Source: Luteitalea sp.
Lineage (GTDB): Bacteria; Acidobacteriota; Vicinamibacteria; Vicinamibacterales; Vicinamibacteraceae
Direction: 5' to 3'
DNA length: 64,000 nucleotides
NCBI GenBank assembly: GCA_009377605.1
Contig: WHTT01000019.1
Span: forward strand, 1 to 64,000
Shown here in pieces: positions 8,937-19,437 of the stretch. The position numbers and the translations under genes are program-made. The notes beneath the pieces were generated by a model. The model was not told the origin of the DNA. It made no database searches and saw nothing but the letters and a program-made list of their open reading frames with translations. Each line of letters starts with the position of its first letter. Positions within the stretch are counted from its first letter, which is position 1.

Positions 8937-8942
8937 TACTAT
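8937..8942 (+). promoter_or_regulatory. TACTAT -10 box, leaderless start
   Basis: TACTAT is followed by six bases and then ATG 8949. There is no ribosome-binding site in that space, so the transcript would begin at or next to the start codon. The -35 region falls inside the heptamer array. Confidence 0.5.
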
Positions 8943-8948
8943 CGCGGT

Positions 8949-10454
8949 ATGGCCCGTCCAAAGACGCTTGGTGCACTAAAACGCGACGTGGCGGCGGGGC
9001 GCATCCCGCACCGCCCGGTGCGCGCGGAGATTCGACAAAACCTCATTGCCCGCCTGAAGCAGGCGGGACCGCTCTTCCCAGGCATCATCGGCTACGACGA
9101 GACGGTCATCCCCCAGCTGGTGAACGCACTCCTCTCACAGCACGACTTCGTCTTGCTCGGCCTGCGCGGCCAGGCCAAGAGCCGGCTGCTGCGCGCCCTC
9201 GTGACGCTGCTCGATGAAGCAATGCCCGTCGTCCCCGGGTCGGAGATCCACGATGACCCGCTTGCGCCGTTGAGCGCCTTCGCGAAGCGCCGCGTGCAGG
9301 AAGAAGGCGACGCCATGCCCATCGAATGGGTCCCCCGGGAGGCACGTTACGTCGAGAAGCTGGCCACGCCGGATGTGACGGTGGCCGACATCATCGGCGA
9401 CATCGATCCGATCAAGGCGGCCCGTGCCGGCTTGCAGCTCTCCGACGAGCTGACGATGCACTACGGCCTGCTGCCGCGGGCGAACCGGAGCATCTTCGCC
9501 ATCAACGAGCTGCCCGACCTCGCCGGGCGCGTCCAGGTGAGCCTCTTCAACATCTTGCAAGAGGGCGACGTGCAGATCAAAGGCTATCCGGTGCGACTGC
9601 CGCTCGACGTGCTCATGGTCTTCAGCGCCAATCCAGAGGACTACACCGCCCGCGGGAAGATCATCACGCCGCTCAAGGACCGGATCGGCTCGGAGATTCG
9701 CACGCATTACCCGCGCACGCGAGACGCCGCCATGGCGATTACGCAGCAAGAGGCATGGGTGGAGCGAGACGGCCACGGAGGGCTGCGTGTCGACGTTCCT
9801 CCCTACGTACGCGAGGTCGTCGAGGAAATTGCGTTCCAGGCGCGCGTGGATTCAAGGGTGGACAAGCGCTCTGGCGTGAGCCAGCGCCTGCCCATCACCT
9901 GTATCGAGAACGTGGTGTCCAACGCAGAGCGACGGACGCTTCTCTCGGGTGAGTCCGTCGTCGTTCCCCGTGTGGCGGATGTCTACGCGGCCTTGCCTGC
10001 GCTCACCGGGAAGCTCGAGCTCGAGTACGAGGGCGAGCTGCGGGGCGCCGATACGGTCGGCCGTGATCTCGTCCGCAGCGCCGTGCGCGTCGTCTTCGAC
10101 GGCTATGACGATGGCGCCGACCTCAAGCCGATCATCGAGTGGTTCGATATGGGCGGGACGATGCAGCTCAGTGACACGCTGTCTGCGGCCGAGCTGCTCG
10201 AGGAAGCCGGGAAGCTGCAGGGGCTCGTCGAGCTCGGCGATCAGATCGACCGAGACACCGGTGGCGACAGTGGGCGCCGCGCCGCGGCCGTCGATTTCAT
10301 TCTCGAGGGTCTGCACGCGCAGAAGCGCGTCAGCCGATCCGACGCGTGGCAGTACGAGGCGGCGGAGCCGCCGCGCCGCCGCATCCGTACGACACAGCCA
10401 ACCATCGAGGACGAGGAGCTTCCGTCACCGGGGCGCAAGAAGCTGTACAACTGA
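8949..10454 (+). CDS. MoxR/ChlI-type AAA+ ATPase
   Basis: A 501-residue AAA+ protein of the magnesium-chelatase ChlI/MoxR group. The P-loop is GLRGQAKS, with alanine where most AAA+ proteins have glycine, and the Walker B region is FAINELPDL. These are followed by VMVFSANPEDYTARGKI, the sensor-1-like stretch. The gene is followed after 24 nt by a VWA-domain gene. Such pairs act as chelatase-like or protein-remodelling machines, with the ATPase driving a VWA partner that holds the target. The target is not visible. Transcription is probably leaderless. Confidence 0.9.
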   Translation: MARPKTLGALKRDVAAGRIPHRPVRAEIRQNLIARLKQAGPLFPGIIGYDETVIPQLVNALLSQHDFVLLGLRGQAKSRLLRALVTLLDEAMPVVPGSEIHDDPLAPLSAFAKRRVQEEGDAMPIEWVPREARYVEKLATPDVTVADIIGDIDPIKAARAGLQLSDELTMHYGLLPRANRSIFAINELPDLAGRVQVSLFNILQEGDVQIKGYPVRLPLDVLMVFSANPEDYTARGKIITPLKDRIGSEIRTHYPRTRDAAMAITQQEAWVERDGHGGLRVDVPPYVREVVEEIAFQARVDSRVDKRSGVSQRLPITCIENVVSNAERRTLLSGESVVVPRVADVYAALPALTGKLELEYEGELRGADTVGRDLVRSAVRVVFDGYDDGADLKPIIEWFDMGGTMQLSDTLSAAELLEEAGKLQGLVELGDQIDRDTGGDSGRRAAAVDFILEGLHAQKRVSRSDAWQYEAAEPPRRRIRTTQPTIEDEELPSPGRKKLYN

Positions 10455-10478
10455 TCGCCCCTCGATCATCTGCGGGTC

Positions 10479-11756
10479 ATGCGCTACAAATTTCATCGTT
10501 GGGTGGGCGACGATCTCGAAGGGCTCGACCTCGAGGAGCTCCTGTCGAAGCTGTCCGACCTCCTGATGGGGAGCGGCTTCGACAACCCGTACGGCGATCC
10601 GGGCGACACGTCTTTTTCACGGCAGTCGCTCCACGACGCCATTCTGGACGCCCTGCTGTCAGGCGGTCTTCTGTCGGAGGAAACGCTGGAACGGCTCCTC
10701 GGGGACCCGGCCGATGCCGATGCCCGATCGCAGATCGAGCAGCTCATCGAGCGCCTCATCGAGCAGCTGACCAAGGAGGGGTATCTGGTCCCGCATCCCG
10801 GACCGGCGCCCTCGGACGCGTCGCCAGACCGGGCGGGCGATGGCGGTGGCGGGGATGGACGGCCCGTGGAGTTCGAGGTCACCGACAAGGGCCTGGATTT
10901 CCTGGGCTACAGGGCGCTCCGCGATCTTCTTGGCTCACGTGGCCGCAGTGCCGTCGGCCGGCACGATACCCGCGAGCTGGCGACCGGCACCGAGGCCGAA
11001 GGCGCTCCCAAGGCCTACGAGTTCGGCGAGACGCTCAACCTCGACGCCAGCGCGACCATCCTCAACGCCGTTCGACGCGGAGGCTTGCCCATCAGTCACC
11101 AGCCGACGAGCGGCAACGCTGCCATCGACGTGCGAGAAGAGGACCTCATGGTTGCCCAGGGTGAGTATCAGAGCTCCTGCGCCACCGTTCTGCTGCTCGA
11201 CTGCAGCCATAGCATGATCCTCTACGGCGAAGACCGCTTCACGCCGGCCAAGCGTGTCGCGCTCGCGCTGTCGAACCTCATTCGCCACCAATACCCGGGC
11301 GACGACCTGCGCGTGGTGTTGTTCCACGATGCGGCCGAAGAGATCCCGCTCTCACGGCTCGCGCGTGTGCGCGTCGGTCCGTACTACACGAACACACGTG
11401 AAGGCCTGCGGCTGGCGCGCCGCATCCTCGAGCGCCAGCAAAAGGACATGCGGCAAATCGTGATGATCACCGACGGCAAGCCGTCCGCAATCACCCATCC
11501 GGATGGCCGCATCTATCGCAATGCTTTCGGTCTCGATCCCCTGATCGTCACCGAGACCTTTGCGGAGGTCTCGGCATGCCGCCGTTCGGGCATCATGATC
11601 AACACCTTCATGCTGGCGCGCGACTACGATCTGGTCGCCTTCGTCCGGCGTGTCGCCGAGATATGCCGCGGCAAGGCGTACTTCACGACACCGTTCACCT
11701 TGGGCCAGTACGTCCTCATGGACTACCTGACGAAGAAGACGAGGACGGTTCACTGA
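10479..11756 (+). CDS. VWA-domain partner of the MoxR-type ATPase
   Basis: A 425-residue cytoplasmic protein. An acidic N-terminal helical region (1-230) is followed by a von Willebrand A domain. Its metal-ion site is DCSHSM near residue 246, the DxSxS form, with MITDGKPSA near 330. There is no signal peptide or membrane segment. It is presumed to work with the ATPase 24 nt upstream. It converges on the YpdA-like gene with a gap of only 13 nt, which is too short for a terminator. Confidence 0.88.
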   Translation: MRYKFHRWVGDDLEGLDLEELLSKLSDLLMGSGFDNPYGDPGDTSFSRQSLHDAILDALLSGGLLSEETLERLLGDPADADARSQIEQLIERLIEQLTKEGYLVPHPGPAPSDASPDRAGDGGGGDGRPVEFEVTDKGLDFLGYRALRDLLGSRGRSAVGRHDTRELATGTEAEGAPKAYEFGETLNLDASATILNAVRRGGLPISHQPTSGNAAIDVREEDLMVAQGEYQSSCATVLLLDCSHSMILYGEDRFTPAKRVALALSNLIRHQYPGDDLRVVLFHDAAEEIPLSRLARVRVGPYYTNTREGLRLARRILERQQKDMRQIVMITDGKPSAITHPDGRIYRNAFGLDPLIVTETFAEVSACRRSGIMINTFMLARDYDLVAFVRRVAEICRGKAYFTTPFTLGQYVLMDYLTKKTRTVH

Positions 11757-11769
11757 GGTCTTTCTAGAG

Positions 11770-12789
11770 CTAGGCTTGCACCGAGTCCGCTACCTCCATG
11801 CGCAACCGGTCGTGAATGATGCGAACGACCTGCGCCCCATGAAAGCGGCCGTTCTCGATGAAGATCTTGCCGCTGTTCCGACCGGTGATCACGGCGCCTG
11901 CCAGAAACACACCGGGCACGTTCGTCTCGAACGTTTCGGCATCGAAGACCGGCACTGACGTTTCCGGATCGAACTCGACACCCGCCGCGGCGAACAGGGT
12001 CGTGTCCGAGCGATACCCCGTCAGCAATAGCACGACATCGGCGGGTAACACGTGGGGTCCAGATCCATCTTCGATCAGCACCTCCTTTGGTCGAATCTCG
12101 ATCAGGCGGGCCCCTAGCCGTGCCTTGATAGCGCCATCCTTGATGCGGTTCTCGAGATCCGGGCGCACCCAGTATTTCAGCGAGTCGGAGAAGCTCTGCC
12201 CGCGATGGACCAGGGTGACATCCGCGCCAGAGCGATAGAGATCGAGGGCAGCATCGGCAGCCGAGTTGGCGCCACCCACGATGGCGACCCGCTTCTTGAA
12301 GTACGGATGTGCCTCGGTGTAGTAGTGCGAGACGTGCGGCAGCTCCTCGCCGGGCACACCCATCATGTTGGGAAGATCGAAGGCGCCCGTCGCAATCACG
12401 ACGAAGCGGCCGGCGTACTCATGAATCCTACCTTCGGGCGTCTCCGTACGTACCGCGAAGGGGACGTCGCCGTCGTTGCCAGCGCGCACGACGGCCGTCA
12501 CCCGCTCGTTGTACTGGATCGCGAGATCGTAAGTTTCGACGGCGCGCCGATAGTAACGGAGTGCCTCGACGCGCGTCGGTTTCTCGTAGGGCGTCACGAA
12601 CGGCAGGCCGCCAATCTCCATCAGCTCTGGCGTCGTGAAGTAGATCATATTGACGGGGAAGTGCAGCAGCGTGTTGACCAGAACGTCCTTCTCGAGGACC
12701 AGCGCCGAGAGCCCGCGCTGCTTGGCAGCAATAGCGGTCGCGAGCCCGGCGGGCCCAGCACCTACAACGACGATGTCGTACAGTTGCAT
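11770..12789 (-). CDS. ypdA: YpdA-like FAD/NAD(P) oxidoreductase
   Basis: A 339-residue flavoprotein of the thioredoxin-reductase fold. It has a FAD-binding GAGPAGLATAIAAKQRG at residue 11 and a NAD(P)-binding GGANSAADAALDLYRSG near 167. No CxxC redox pair is present, which separates it from thioredoxin reductase and matches the YpdA group of putative bacillithiol-disulfide reductases. Bacillithiol use in this organism is inferred only from this resemblance. A divergent binding-protein gene starts about 90 nt away. Confidence 0.83.
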   Translation of the reverse strand: MQLYDIVVVGAGPAGLATAIAAKQRGLSALVLEKDVLVNTLLHFPVNMIYFTTPELMEIGGLPFVTPYEKPTRVEALRYYRRAVETYDLAIQYNERVTAVVRAGNDGDVPFAVRTETPEGRIHEYAGRFVVIATGAFDLPNMMGVPGEELPHVSHYYTEAHPYFKKRVAIVGGANSAADAALDLYRSGADVTLVHRGQSFSDSLKYWVRPDLENRIKDGAIKARLGARLIEIRPKEVLIEDGSGPHVLPADVVLLLTGYRSDTTLFAAAGVEFDPETSVPVFDAETFETNVPGVFLAGAVITGRNSGKIFIENGRFHGAQVVRIIHDRLRMEVADSVQA

Positions 12790-12876
12790 AGAGTCAGGTA
12801 AAAGGTTTTCGTCAGCTCAAACGATTCGGGCGTCGCCAGAGGTACCTGTGGCGCCCACCATATTGGTAATTGTACA

Positions 12877-13755
12877 TTGTGCATTGACCGGAGGGCCGTT
12901 CTGGGCAGATATCCGCAACGCATCGTCTGTCTCACGGAGGAAACAACCGAGACGCTCTACAGGCTCGGCCAAGGCCACCGTGTCGTTGGTGTGTCTGGCT
13001 ACACGGTGCGCCCGCCAGAGGCGCGTCAGAAGCCAAAGGTCTCGGCATTCATCAATGCGCGATTCGAGAAGATCGAAGCGCTGCGCCCAGATCTGATTCT
13101 GGCTTTTTCCGACCTACAGGCCGACATTGCTGCAGAGCTCGCCCGTCGTGGCTACACAATCGTCGTCTTCAATCAGCGGACGACCGACGAGATTCTGCAG
13201 ATGATTCGGATGCTCGGGGCCCTGGTCGGCTGCGCCGCACAGGCCGAGGCGCTGGCTGACGAGCTCGAGCAGGGGCTCGAGGCGGTTGCGCGCTCCGCGG
13301 CGCGATTTCCCTCCCGACCGCGCGTATTCTTCGAGGAATGGGACGACCCCATCATCTCCGGCATCACGTGGGTGGAACAGCTCATCGAGATTGCCGGCGG
13401 GGAGCCAACGTTTCCAGAGCTGCGCGCATGCCGTCTCGGACGTGAGCGCATCGTGTCAGCAGATGACGTCCTCTCTCGCACGCCAGAGGTCATCCTCGCG
13501 TCCTGGTGTGGCAAGGCGGTCAAGCACGCACGCATCGCCGCGCGACCTGGATGGGCCGAGCTGCCGGCCGTACGCGGCGGCCACATCTACGAAATCAAGT
13601 CCACGTACATCCTCCAGCCGGGACCGGCATCGCTCACCGAAGGCGTCCGCCAGATCCACGCGCTGCTCGCCCGCGCTGTGGGCGTGCCCGTCGATCCGGC
13701 TCTCGCACCGGAGGAGACAAGGGGACAGGCCCCTTTCTCTACTTCGATCGGATGA
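12877..13755 (+). CDS. BtuF/TroA-like substrate-binding protein without signal peptide
   Basis: The fold resembles cobalamin-type binding proteins: [17 protein letters not shown], the [10 protein letters not shown] strand, [11 protein letters not shown] and a C-terminal helix pair (292 residues). No signal peptide is visible, so it may be cytoplasmic or its start may be wrong. TTG 12877 has no clear ribosome-binding site, while a GGAGG at 12889-12893 would suit a non-standard start a few codons on. No ABC permease or ATPase is adjacent. The last residues are encoded by a palindromic repeat and the frame overlaps folE by 17 nt. Confidence 0.75.
   Translation: MCIDRRAVLGRYPQRIVCLTEETTETLYRLGQGHRVVGVSGYTVRPPEARQKPKVSAFINARFEKIEALRPDLILAFSDLQADIAAELARRGYTIVVFNQRTTDEILQMIRMLGALVGCAAQAEALADELEQGLEAVARSAARFPSRPRVFFEEWDDPIISGITWVEQLIEIAGGEPTFPELRACRLGRERIVSADDVLSRTPEVILASWCGKAVKHARIAARPGWAELPAVRGGHIYEIKSTYILQPGPASLTEGVRQIHALLARAVGVPVDPALAPEETRGQAPFSTSIG
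13728..13746. repeat. Family B palindrome (AAGGGG-ACAGG-CCCCTT)
   Basis: A 6-bp stem with a 5-nt loop, followed by TCTC. The stretch from AAGGGG to TCTC recurs exactly at 63003. It lies at the junction of the convergent binding-protein gene and folE, and could terminate folE transcription on the minus strand. Confidence 0.75.
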
Positions 13756-14284
13756 GTTGTAAGAACTCCGCGCGGGTGCGCGCATCGCCGCGGAAGGTGC
13801 CGAGCATGGCGCTGGTCGTCGCATAGCAATTCTGTTTTTCGACACCGCGCATGGCCATGCAGAGATGCAATCCCTCCATGACAACGCCAACACCGAGCGG
13901 GTTGATCTTCTCGCGAATCGTCTCGGCGATTTGGTTCGTCAGACGCTCCTGCACTTGGAGTCGCCGGCTGAAGATATCGACCAACCGAGGGATCTTGCTA
14001 ATGCCGATGACCTTGTCCCGTGGGATGTAAGCGACGTGACACTTTCCGAAGAACGGGAGGAGATGGTGCTCGCAGAGGCTGTAGAAATCGATCTCTTTGA
14101 CGATCACCATCTCGCTATAATCAACCGTGAACAGGGCGCCATTGAGGATTTCATCGACGTTAGCACGGTAACCGCTGGTGAGGAACTGCAGCGCCCGCTC
14201 GACGCGCTCGGGCGTACGGCGAAGACCTTCGCGGTTGGGATCCTCGCCCAGCGCCGGTAGTAATTGAACGATCAGGTCTTGCAT
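13739..14284 (-). CDS. folE: GTP cyclohydrolase I
   Basis: Converts GTP to 7,8-dihydroneopterin triphosphate, the first step of folate biosynthesis. The 181-residue product has the zinc-binding [14 protein letters not shown] near residue 70 and the second cysteine in [11 protein letters not shown], so it is the zinc-dependent IA type. ATG 14284 is chosen over a start six codons upstream because a minus-strand TACAAT lies exactly six bases before it. The start codon overlaps that of the divergent TPR gene within a shared CATG. Confidence 0.96.
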   Translation of the reverse strand: MQDLIVQLLPALGEDPNREGLRRTPERVERALQFLTSGYRANVDEILNGALFTVDYSEMVIVKEIDFYSLCEHHLLPFFGKCHVAYIPRDKVIGISKIPRLVDIFSRRLQVQERLTNQIAETIREKINPLGVGVVMEGLHLCMAMRGVEKQNCYATTSAMLGTFRGDARTRAEFLQLIRSK

Positions 14285-15047
14285 GAAGATATTGTACCTC
14301 ACGGTTTTCGTTGCCTGCGGAGTTCCCTCTACAGTCGCTGCGGCGCTCCTGCCAGCTTCGAGAGCCGTGACCGCCCTGGCTCAGACATCGTTAACGCCAG
14401 ATCCTGATGCGCTCTATGCCGAGCGAGAAGACCCTGACAAGGCGCGTTCGGCGGTCGAGATCTGGCAGGCACGCGCTGCTGCTGATCCGACTGATTTCGA
14501 GTCCACCTGGAAGGTCGCACGAGCGATGTACTGGATCGGTAGCCACGGCCCCAAGGAGGCCAGACGGGCGGATCTCGAGGTCGGGATGAAGGCCGCACGC
14601 GAAGCCATCGCGCTGAACGAGAACCGCCCGGAGGGACACTTCTGGCTCGCGGCCACGATGGGCAAGCTCGCGGAGGACTCCAGGATGGCCGGTCTCCGGT
14701 ACCGCGGCGCAATCAAGGAGGAGTTGGAAACGGTATTGCGCCTCGATCCCGCCTTCCAGCAGGGCTCCGCGGATCGCGCGCTCGGCCGCTGGTACTATCG
14801 CGTGCCTGGCCTGTTCGGTGGCAGCAAGGAGAAGTCCGAGCAGCACCTCCGGCAGTCATTGAAGTACAACCCGAACAGCACGGCAACTCTCTTCTTCCTG
14901 GCCGAGACCCTCATCGCGCTGGACCGGAAAGAGGAGGCGCGCACGACGCTCGAAAAGCTGCTCGCCGCGCCGGCAGATTCGGAGTGGGGCCCGGAAGACC
15001 GCGAGTTCAAGGCGGCGGGCTCGAAGCTGCGGGGGGATCTGGAGTGA
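14283..15047 (+). CDS. Secreted TPR-type protein
   Basis: A 254-residue protein with an N-terminal hydrophobic signal-like segment (about 1-35, ending near ALAQT). Repeated helical pairs follow, for example [38 protein letters not shown] and [19 protein letters not shown], typical of tetratricopeptide repeats. It is probably an exported or membrane-anchored scaffold of unknown partner. The ATG overlaps folE's ATG on the other strand; TTG 14292 is a possible alternative. The stop codon lies in the first unit of an octamer array. Confidence 0.75.
   Translation: MKILYLTVFVACGVPSTVAAALLPASRAVTALAQTSLTPDPDALYAEREDPDKARSAVEIWQARAAADPTDFESTWKVARAMYWIGSHGPKEARRADLEVGMKAAREAIALNENRPEGHFWLAATMGKLAEDSRMAGLRYRGAIKEELETVLRLDPAFQQGSADRALGRWYYRVPGLFGGSKEKSEQHLRQSLKYNPNSTATLFFLAETLIALDRKEEARTTLEKLLAAPADSEWGPEDREFKAAGSKLRGDLE
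14291..14296 (-). promoter_or_regulatory. TACAAT -10 box, leaderless folE
   Basis: On the minus strand TACAAT is followed by six bases and then ATG 14284 of folE. The box lies inside the first codons of the divergent TPR gene. Confidence 0.5.
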
Positions 15048-15190
15048 CAGGGTGAGGGGGTGACAAGGTGAGGGGGTGAGGGGGTGACAAGGTGACAAGG
15101 TGACCGCGGGGCCTGAAGGCCCCGCGCTACAGACGCTCAAACGACCCCGTCACCTTGTCACCTTGTCACCTTGTCACCTTGTCACCCTTG
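15043..15190. repeat. Facing octamer arrays between convergent genes
   Basis: From 15051 to 15106 seven units of GGTGACAA or GGTGAGGG keep exact 8-nt register. From 15147 to 15186 five units of the complement, TTGTCACC, run the other way. Between them, 15105-15126 is a palindrome CGCGGGGCCT-ga-AGGCCCCGCG followed by CTAC, a relative of family A. The TPR gene's TGA stop falls in the first degenerate unit. The arms could pair into a stem of up to about 40 bp and act as a bidirectional terminator. Confidence 0.9.
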
Positions 15191-15202
15191 ATCACTTGCC
15201 CT

Positions 15203-16078
15203 TTACTTCTCGTAGCTGTAAAATCCCCGCCCCGCCTTGCGCCCGACGTGCCCGGCAAGAACCATACGCTTCAGGAGAGGCGGCGGAGCGTAGGCCGGCT
15301 CGCGAAATTCCTCGTACATGATGTTCGCAATGTAGTACGTCGTGTCGATCCCGACGAAGTCCAGGAGCGTAAACGGTCCCATCGGATGACCGCAACCGAG
15401 CTTCATCCCGTTATCGATGTCTTCGATGCTGCCCAAACCGTTCTCGTAGGCCCGAACCGCATCGAGGAGGTACGGCACGAGCAACCGGTTGACAATGAAG
15501 CCGGGTCGATCGGGCGCCACTATCGGCTCCTTGCCCAGTGCACGTGCAAGCGCCATCAGCCGCGAGTGCGTCTCGTCGCTCGTCGTCAGTGCGCGAATGA
15601 CCTCGACGAGCTTCATCAGCGGCACCGGATTGAAGAAATGCAGGCCGCCAAACCGGTCTGGCCGTGTGGTGCTCGCCGCAAGCTCGGTGATACAAAGCGA
15701 CGACGTGTTCGAAGCCATGACCGTGTCCGGCTTCACCACGGCCTCGAGCTGACGATAGGCTGCTCGCTTCGCGTCGAGGTTCTCGATGATGGCTTCGATG
15801 ACGAGATCGCACTGCTTCAAGTCCTCATAGCGAGTGGTCCCGGTGATCTGCGCGAGGGTGGCAGCCTTCACATCTTCCGTCACCTTGCCTCGTGATACGC
15901 CATCACTCAAGAACCGCTCGATGCGACCAAGGCCCTTGCGCAACAGCGCCTGGTCGACCTCGAGCACAATCGTCCGGTAGCCGCTCTGCGCGGCTACCTG
16001 CGCGATGCCAGAGCCCATGAGGCCACAGCCCAACACACCTACGACGTTGACTTCCCGCATTGGCGGTTCTTTCTGCAT
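15203..16078 (-). CDS. 3-hydroxybutyryl-CoA dehydrogenase
   Basis: NAD-dependent 3-hydroxyacyl-CoA dehydrogenase of fatty-acid or butanoate metabolism, cytoplasmic, 291 residues. The Rossmann motif GCGLMGSGIAQ lies near residue 17, SNTSSL near 124, the catalytic His region GLHFFNPVPLMKLVEV near 144, and the C-terminal helical domain ends YANIMYEEF-like. ATG 16078 overlaps the stop of the preceding receptor gene as ATGA; ATG 16060 is an alternative and gives a more usual N terminus. Its link to a receptor gene is odd. Confidence 0.93.
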   Translation of the reverse strand: MQKEPPMREVNVVGVLGCGLMGSGIAQVAAQSGYRTIVLEVDQALLRKGLGRIERFLSDGVSRGKVTEDVKAATLAQITGTTRYEDLKQCDLVIEAIIENLDAKRAAYRQLEAVVKPDTVMASNTSSLCITELAASTTRPDRFGGLHFFNPVPLMKLVEVIRALTTSDETHSRLMALARALGKEPIVAPDRPGFIVNRLLVPYLLDAVRAYENGLGSIEDIDNGMKLGCGHPMGPFTLLDFVGIDTTYYIANIMYEEFREPAYAPPPLLKRMVLAGHVGRKAGRGFYSYEK

Positions 16079-19000
16079 CAGAAACTGAACTTCGCGAGAA
16101 ATCGGAGCTCCCGTTCCCCCTGCAAGCCTGCCGCCTGCAGGAACTGCGGATCGGGCCGAACATCGTCGCGATTGGCGGATGCAAGCGCGTCGGCGTCGAA
16201 GCCGTTGAAGAACTGCTCATCGGATACGTTGAACCGATCCCGATACGGGCGCTGGTAGATCCTCGTGACGTTCTCTTCGTCGAAGAGATTGAAGATCTGC
16301 ACTCCGACACTGAGTCGGCGCCCGCCGCCGAGCTGAAACGCGTGTTGGACGCTCAGATCGGTGCGGCTGAGTGCCTCAGTACGCCCATCGCTGTTCCGTC
16401 CCTGGTACCAGACCGGGATGCCATTCTGACTGATCTGGCGCGTGGTCGGCGTGCCGGAGGCCATCAACTGGTTGCCGCCGACTGTCGTGCCCCAGGGGAA
16501 GTCGTATGACGCCTGCAGGTTGAGGATGTGCGGGCGATCCGTCGCGAGGACGCCGTACAGCGGGTCAAGGCTACCGGACGTATCGAAGAGGCCGTACAGA
16601 CCATCGAAGTAGCGCTCGACGTTTGGATCCGTCCGCCCCGTGCCATTGTCCGACTCATCGGAGCTAGCAAGCCCGGAGTAGTTCCCGTAGAGACGGCTGA
16701 ACGTATAGACCGCGTTGAGCTGCCAGTTGTCGGCGAGCCGCTTGCGGAGCGCGAGCTCCAGGCCATCGTACTCACGCTTGGCATGCGGCATCTGTGGAAA
16801 GTCGCGTCCGAGCGGAAACAGGCCGAAGTCCTCGGAGCCCTTGCCTGGGTTCGTGATGAAGTAAATCTCGCCAACGCCGGGTAGCTGTGTGCCGACGTCC
16901 TCGATGGTCCGGTCGAGCTGCTTGTGGACATAGCGGACCCCGACGGACATCGTGGCGTTGAGCTCGTGGTCGAGGCCGACGGTGAGCTCTTGCGTCCGCA
17001 CCGGCTTCATGTCTGGATCGACACCGCCCACGCCCAAGGCCACGGCTTCGGGTCCGTTGGACGGGTAGCGATAGTCGATCTCCTCGATGAAGGTGCCGGG
17101 GCAAGACGATGATCCGATGGCGCTTGGCGGATAGTCGCACTGGATCGAAGGCCAGTCGAACGTATCCAAGGTGATCATGTAGTCGACCCATTTGTCGCCG
17201 CCGAACGCACCGCGCGCCAGATCCAGCTTCATCAGATCGTAGTAGACGCCCCAGAAGCCATACAGCTTTGAGCGTGCGCTGCCCGTCAGGTCGTAGGCAA
17301 ACCCGACGCGCGGTGCGAACTTGTCTGCAAACGAGAACTCGAGGTCCGGGGCATCGTCGCGATACGAAGGAATGAGCTCTCGCTCGGTCCGCACGCCGAG
17401 GTTCAACGTCAGCCGATTATTGATGGTCCAGGCGTCTTGCACGAAGAAACCGAGGTTGTGGCCTGTCACGTCTCCCAGCGTCTTGAACTCACGAACGATA
17501 TAGTAGCCGTACTCCCCCCGCACAGCGCGTCCATCGAGCGTCTGCCAGCTATCGTCCCAAGAGAGACGAATATCTGGCAGAACGTTGCCGCTGTCGACGT
17601 CGTTGCCGAACCGCTCGTACTGGACGCCTGTCTTGAGCGTGTGATCACCGAGCCCGTTCAAGTAGGACGTCAGGTCGCCGCTGACTTGGACGCGCCGCCA
17701 GTCGTCCTTGAGATTGCGCGCGTTCGCTATCGAGCTGTCGTATCCATTGACGTGCTTTAAATTGCCGGGAACCTCCGGAAACCCGAAGTTGCTCTCGAGG
17801 ACGCGGTAGCGGATGCCGTCGAAGAACTCGCCCTCATCCTTGCTTCCGTAATCGTAGATGCCCGTGGCGACGTTGACGTACAGCCGATTGGTGGGAGCCC
17901 AGTCGATCACTGCCGACACCGTCCGGTCGAATGAATCCGAGCGCACCGAATCCGGAAAGGACACGGGGTTGTCGAAGCTCGTCCCGTCCGGCTCGATGGA
18001 CGGAAACGCGTATCCACCCCGGAACTCGTCGTTCATCACAGACACCTTCAACCGGAGCGCATCGGTCAGACGGGTCGTCACGTTCCCGAGGAGGCGATGC
18101 CCACGCTCATCGTCTACGAACTCTTGCGTCGCGTCGTTCTCGAGAAACGTGACCGTGCGGCTCTCGCGCCGAAAGTTCGGTGCGTATCCGGCAAAGAACC
18201 ACATCCGGTCCCTGAGGATCGGCCCGCCCAAGGCGAACGTCGGCTCGGTCTGGCGGTCGCCGTCGCGAGGCTTCGTCACGTGCTCCGCAATCGTCGTATC
18301 GACTGGGTTGAGCCGCAGCTCCGGCCGGATATCTCCCGAGAGCTCGTTGTCCTCGTGATAGAGACCGATGTCGCCGTGCCACGCGTTGCTTCCGGAGCGC
18401 GTGATCGCGTTGATGACACCCCCTGTGGAGGCGCGATACTCCGCGTTGTAGCCACTCGTCTTGACCTGTACCTCCTCGACGAACTCCATTCGGAGGCCTT
18501 TGTTGTCGATGCCACTGCCGATGTCGGTGGTGTCGAGGCCATCGATGACGAAGCGGTTCTCAGACCCGCTCGCACCATCCACCTGGAACCCGCCCGACTT
18601 CGGCTCATCCTCGGCGCCTCTCGCCATACCGATGGCATCGGTGTAGTTGCGGTTGATCGGCACGCGCGTCAGGAGCTCACGCGTGATCGACGCCGTCACG
18701 GCGGTTTGCTTCACGTCGATGAGCGGCGCCTCGGGCCGTCACCTCGATGGTCTCGGCCAGGCCTTCCACCTGCAGCGTGAGGTTCACGCTCAGCACCTGC
18801 CCCAGCTCCAAACGGACGTTGCCAATGCTGTGCGACTGAAACCCCTGAAGTGCGGCAGCGATCTCGTAGCTGCCCGGCGGCAGTGCTGGGAATCGGTACG
18901 CACCGGCCGCATCTGTGACTACGGTCTCTCGCCCTACCAACGCCGGGCTCTCGGCTTCCACCGTGACGCCGGGAAGCATCCCGCCTTGTGCGTCCCGAAC

Positions 19001-19093
19001 GACGCCTTCGATCCTGCCGCTTTGTTCCTGCGCAAGGACGGGGCCAACCGACAGCCCGAGAAGTACGGCGACGCTGCAGAGCCAGCTACGCAT
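16078..19093 (-). pseudogene. TonB-dependent receptor, single-base frameshift
   Basis: An outer-membrane receptor of the CarboxypepD_reg class read in two frames. The first frame (from 19093) holds a signal peptide, MRSWLCSVAVLLGLSVG, and the regulatory beta-sandwich to about residue 118. The plug and 22-strand barrel continue in another frame to 16078. The break lies at 18733-18735, where one extra C in the coding strand (gcccgag) separates ETIEVTA from EAPLIDVKQTAV. Removing one base restores the family consensus. It could be a true mutation or a sequencing error. A ribosome-binding site GGAGGATAG precedes ATG 19093. The closest relative in the window is the receptor at 27047. Confidence 0.88.
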
Positions 19094-19437
19094 AACCTAT
19101 CCTCCTGGGTAAAGCAAAAACAATATCGTCGGGCCGGGCGGGCACCCGGAGCCCCCGAGCGATCAACAGTGCCGGAGGATAGTGTAATGATGTGCTGGAG
19201 GAATGCGCAAGCGTGGAAAACGGGGACGCCTGGACAGGCCTCCCGTTTCACCGGTCGTAGGGTTCGCCGACTCGTCCGCCCGTTTCGACTTCGCCAAGGC
19301 TACGTCGAACCCGCTGAAGCTTTAGCGAAGACGTGAGCGCGCCTAGAACCCTTGAGAACCCGAAACTTGACGCATTTGGGTCAAGTTTCGGGGCTCGCAA
19401 GTGAGCGTCGGGGAGCGCGGCCGGAGGCCGCGGTCCG
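19094..19437. other. Intergenic region of 344 nt
   Basis: No gene is visible. It contains the minus-strand leader of the frameshifted receptor at the left and a long hairpin at 19359-19392 at the right. The stretch 19270-19325 is a loose repeat of TTCGCCAAGGCTACG-like words. No clear -10/-35 pair was identified. Confidence 0.6.
19359..19392 (-). terminator. 13-bp perfect hairpin after a TonB receptor
   Basis: CCCGAAACTTGAC at 19359-19371 is perfectly complementary to 19380-19392, with an 8-nt loop. It lies 46 nt after the minus-strand stop of the receptor at 19438. No run of T follows on that strand, so termination is plausible but not proven. Confidence 0.55.

Noticed and set aside
16060-16078. 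Operon of the receptor with the acyl-CoA dehydrogenase as a functional pair
   Set aside because: The ATGA overlap shows coupling only; there is no biochemical reason to join them, and an internal start is possible.
18714-18750. Programmed ribosomal frameshift in the receptor
   Set aside because: No slippery heptamer or downstream pseudoknot is apparent, and one extra base in a CCC run explains it more simply.
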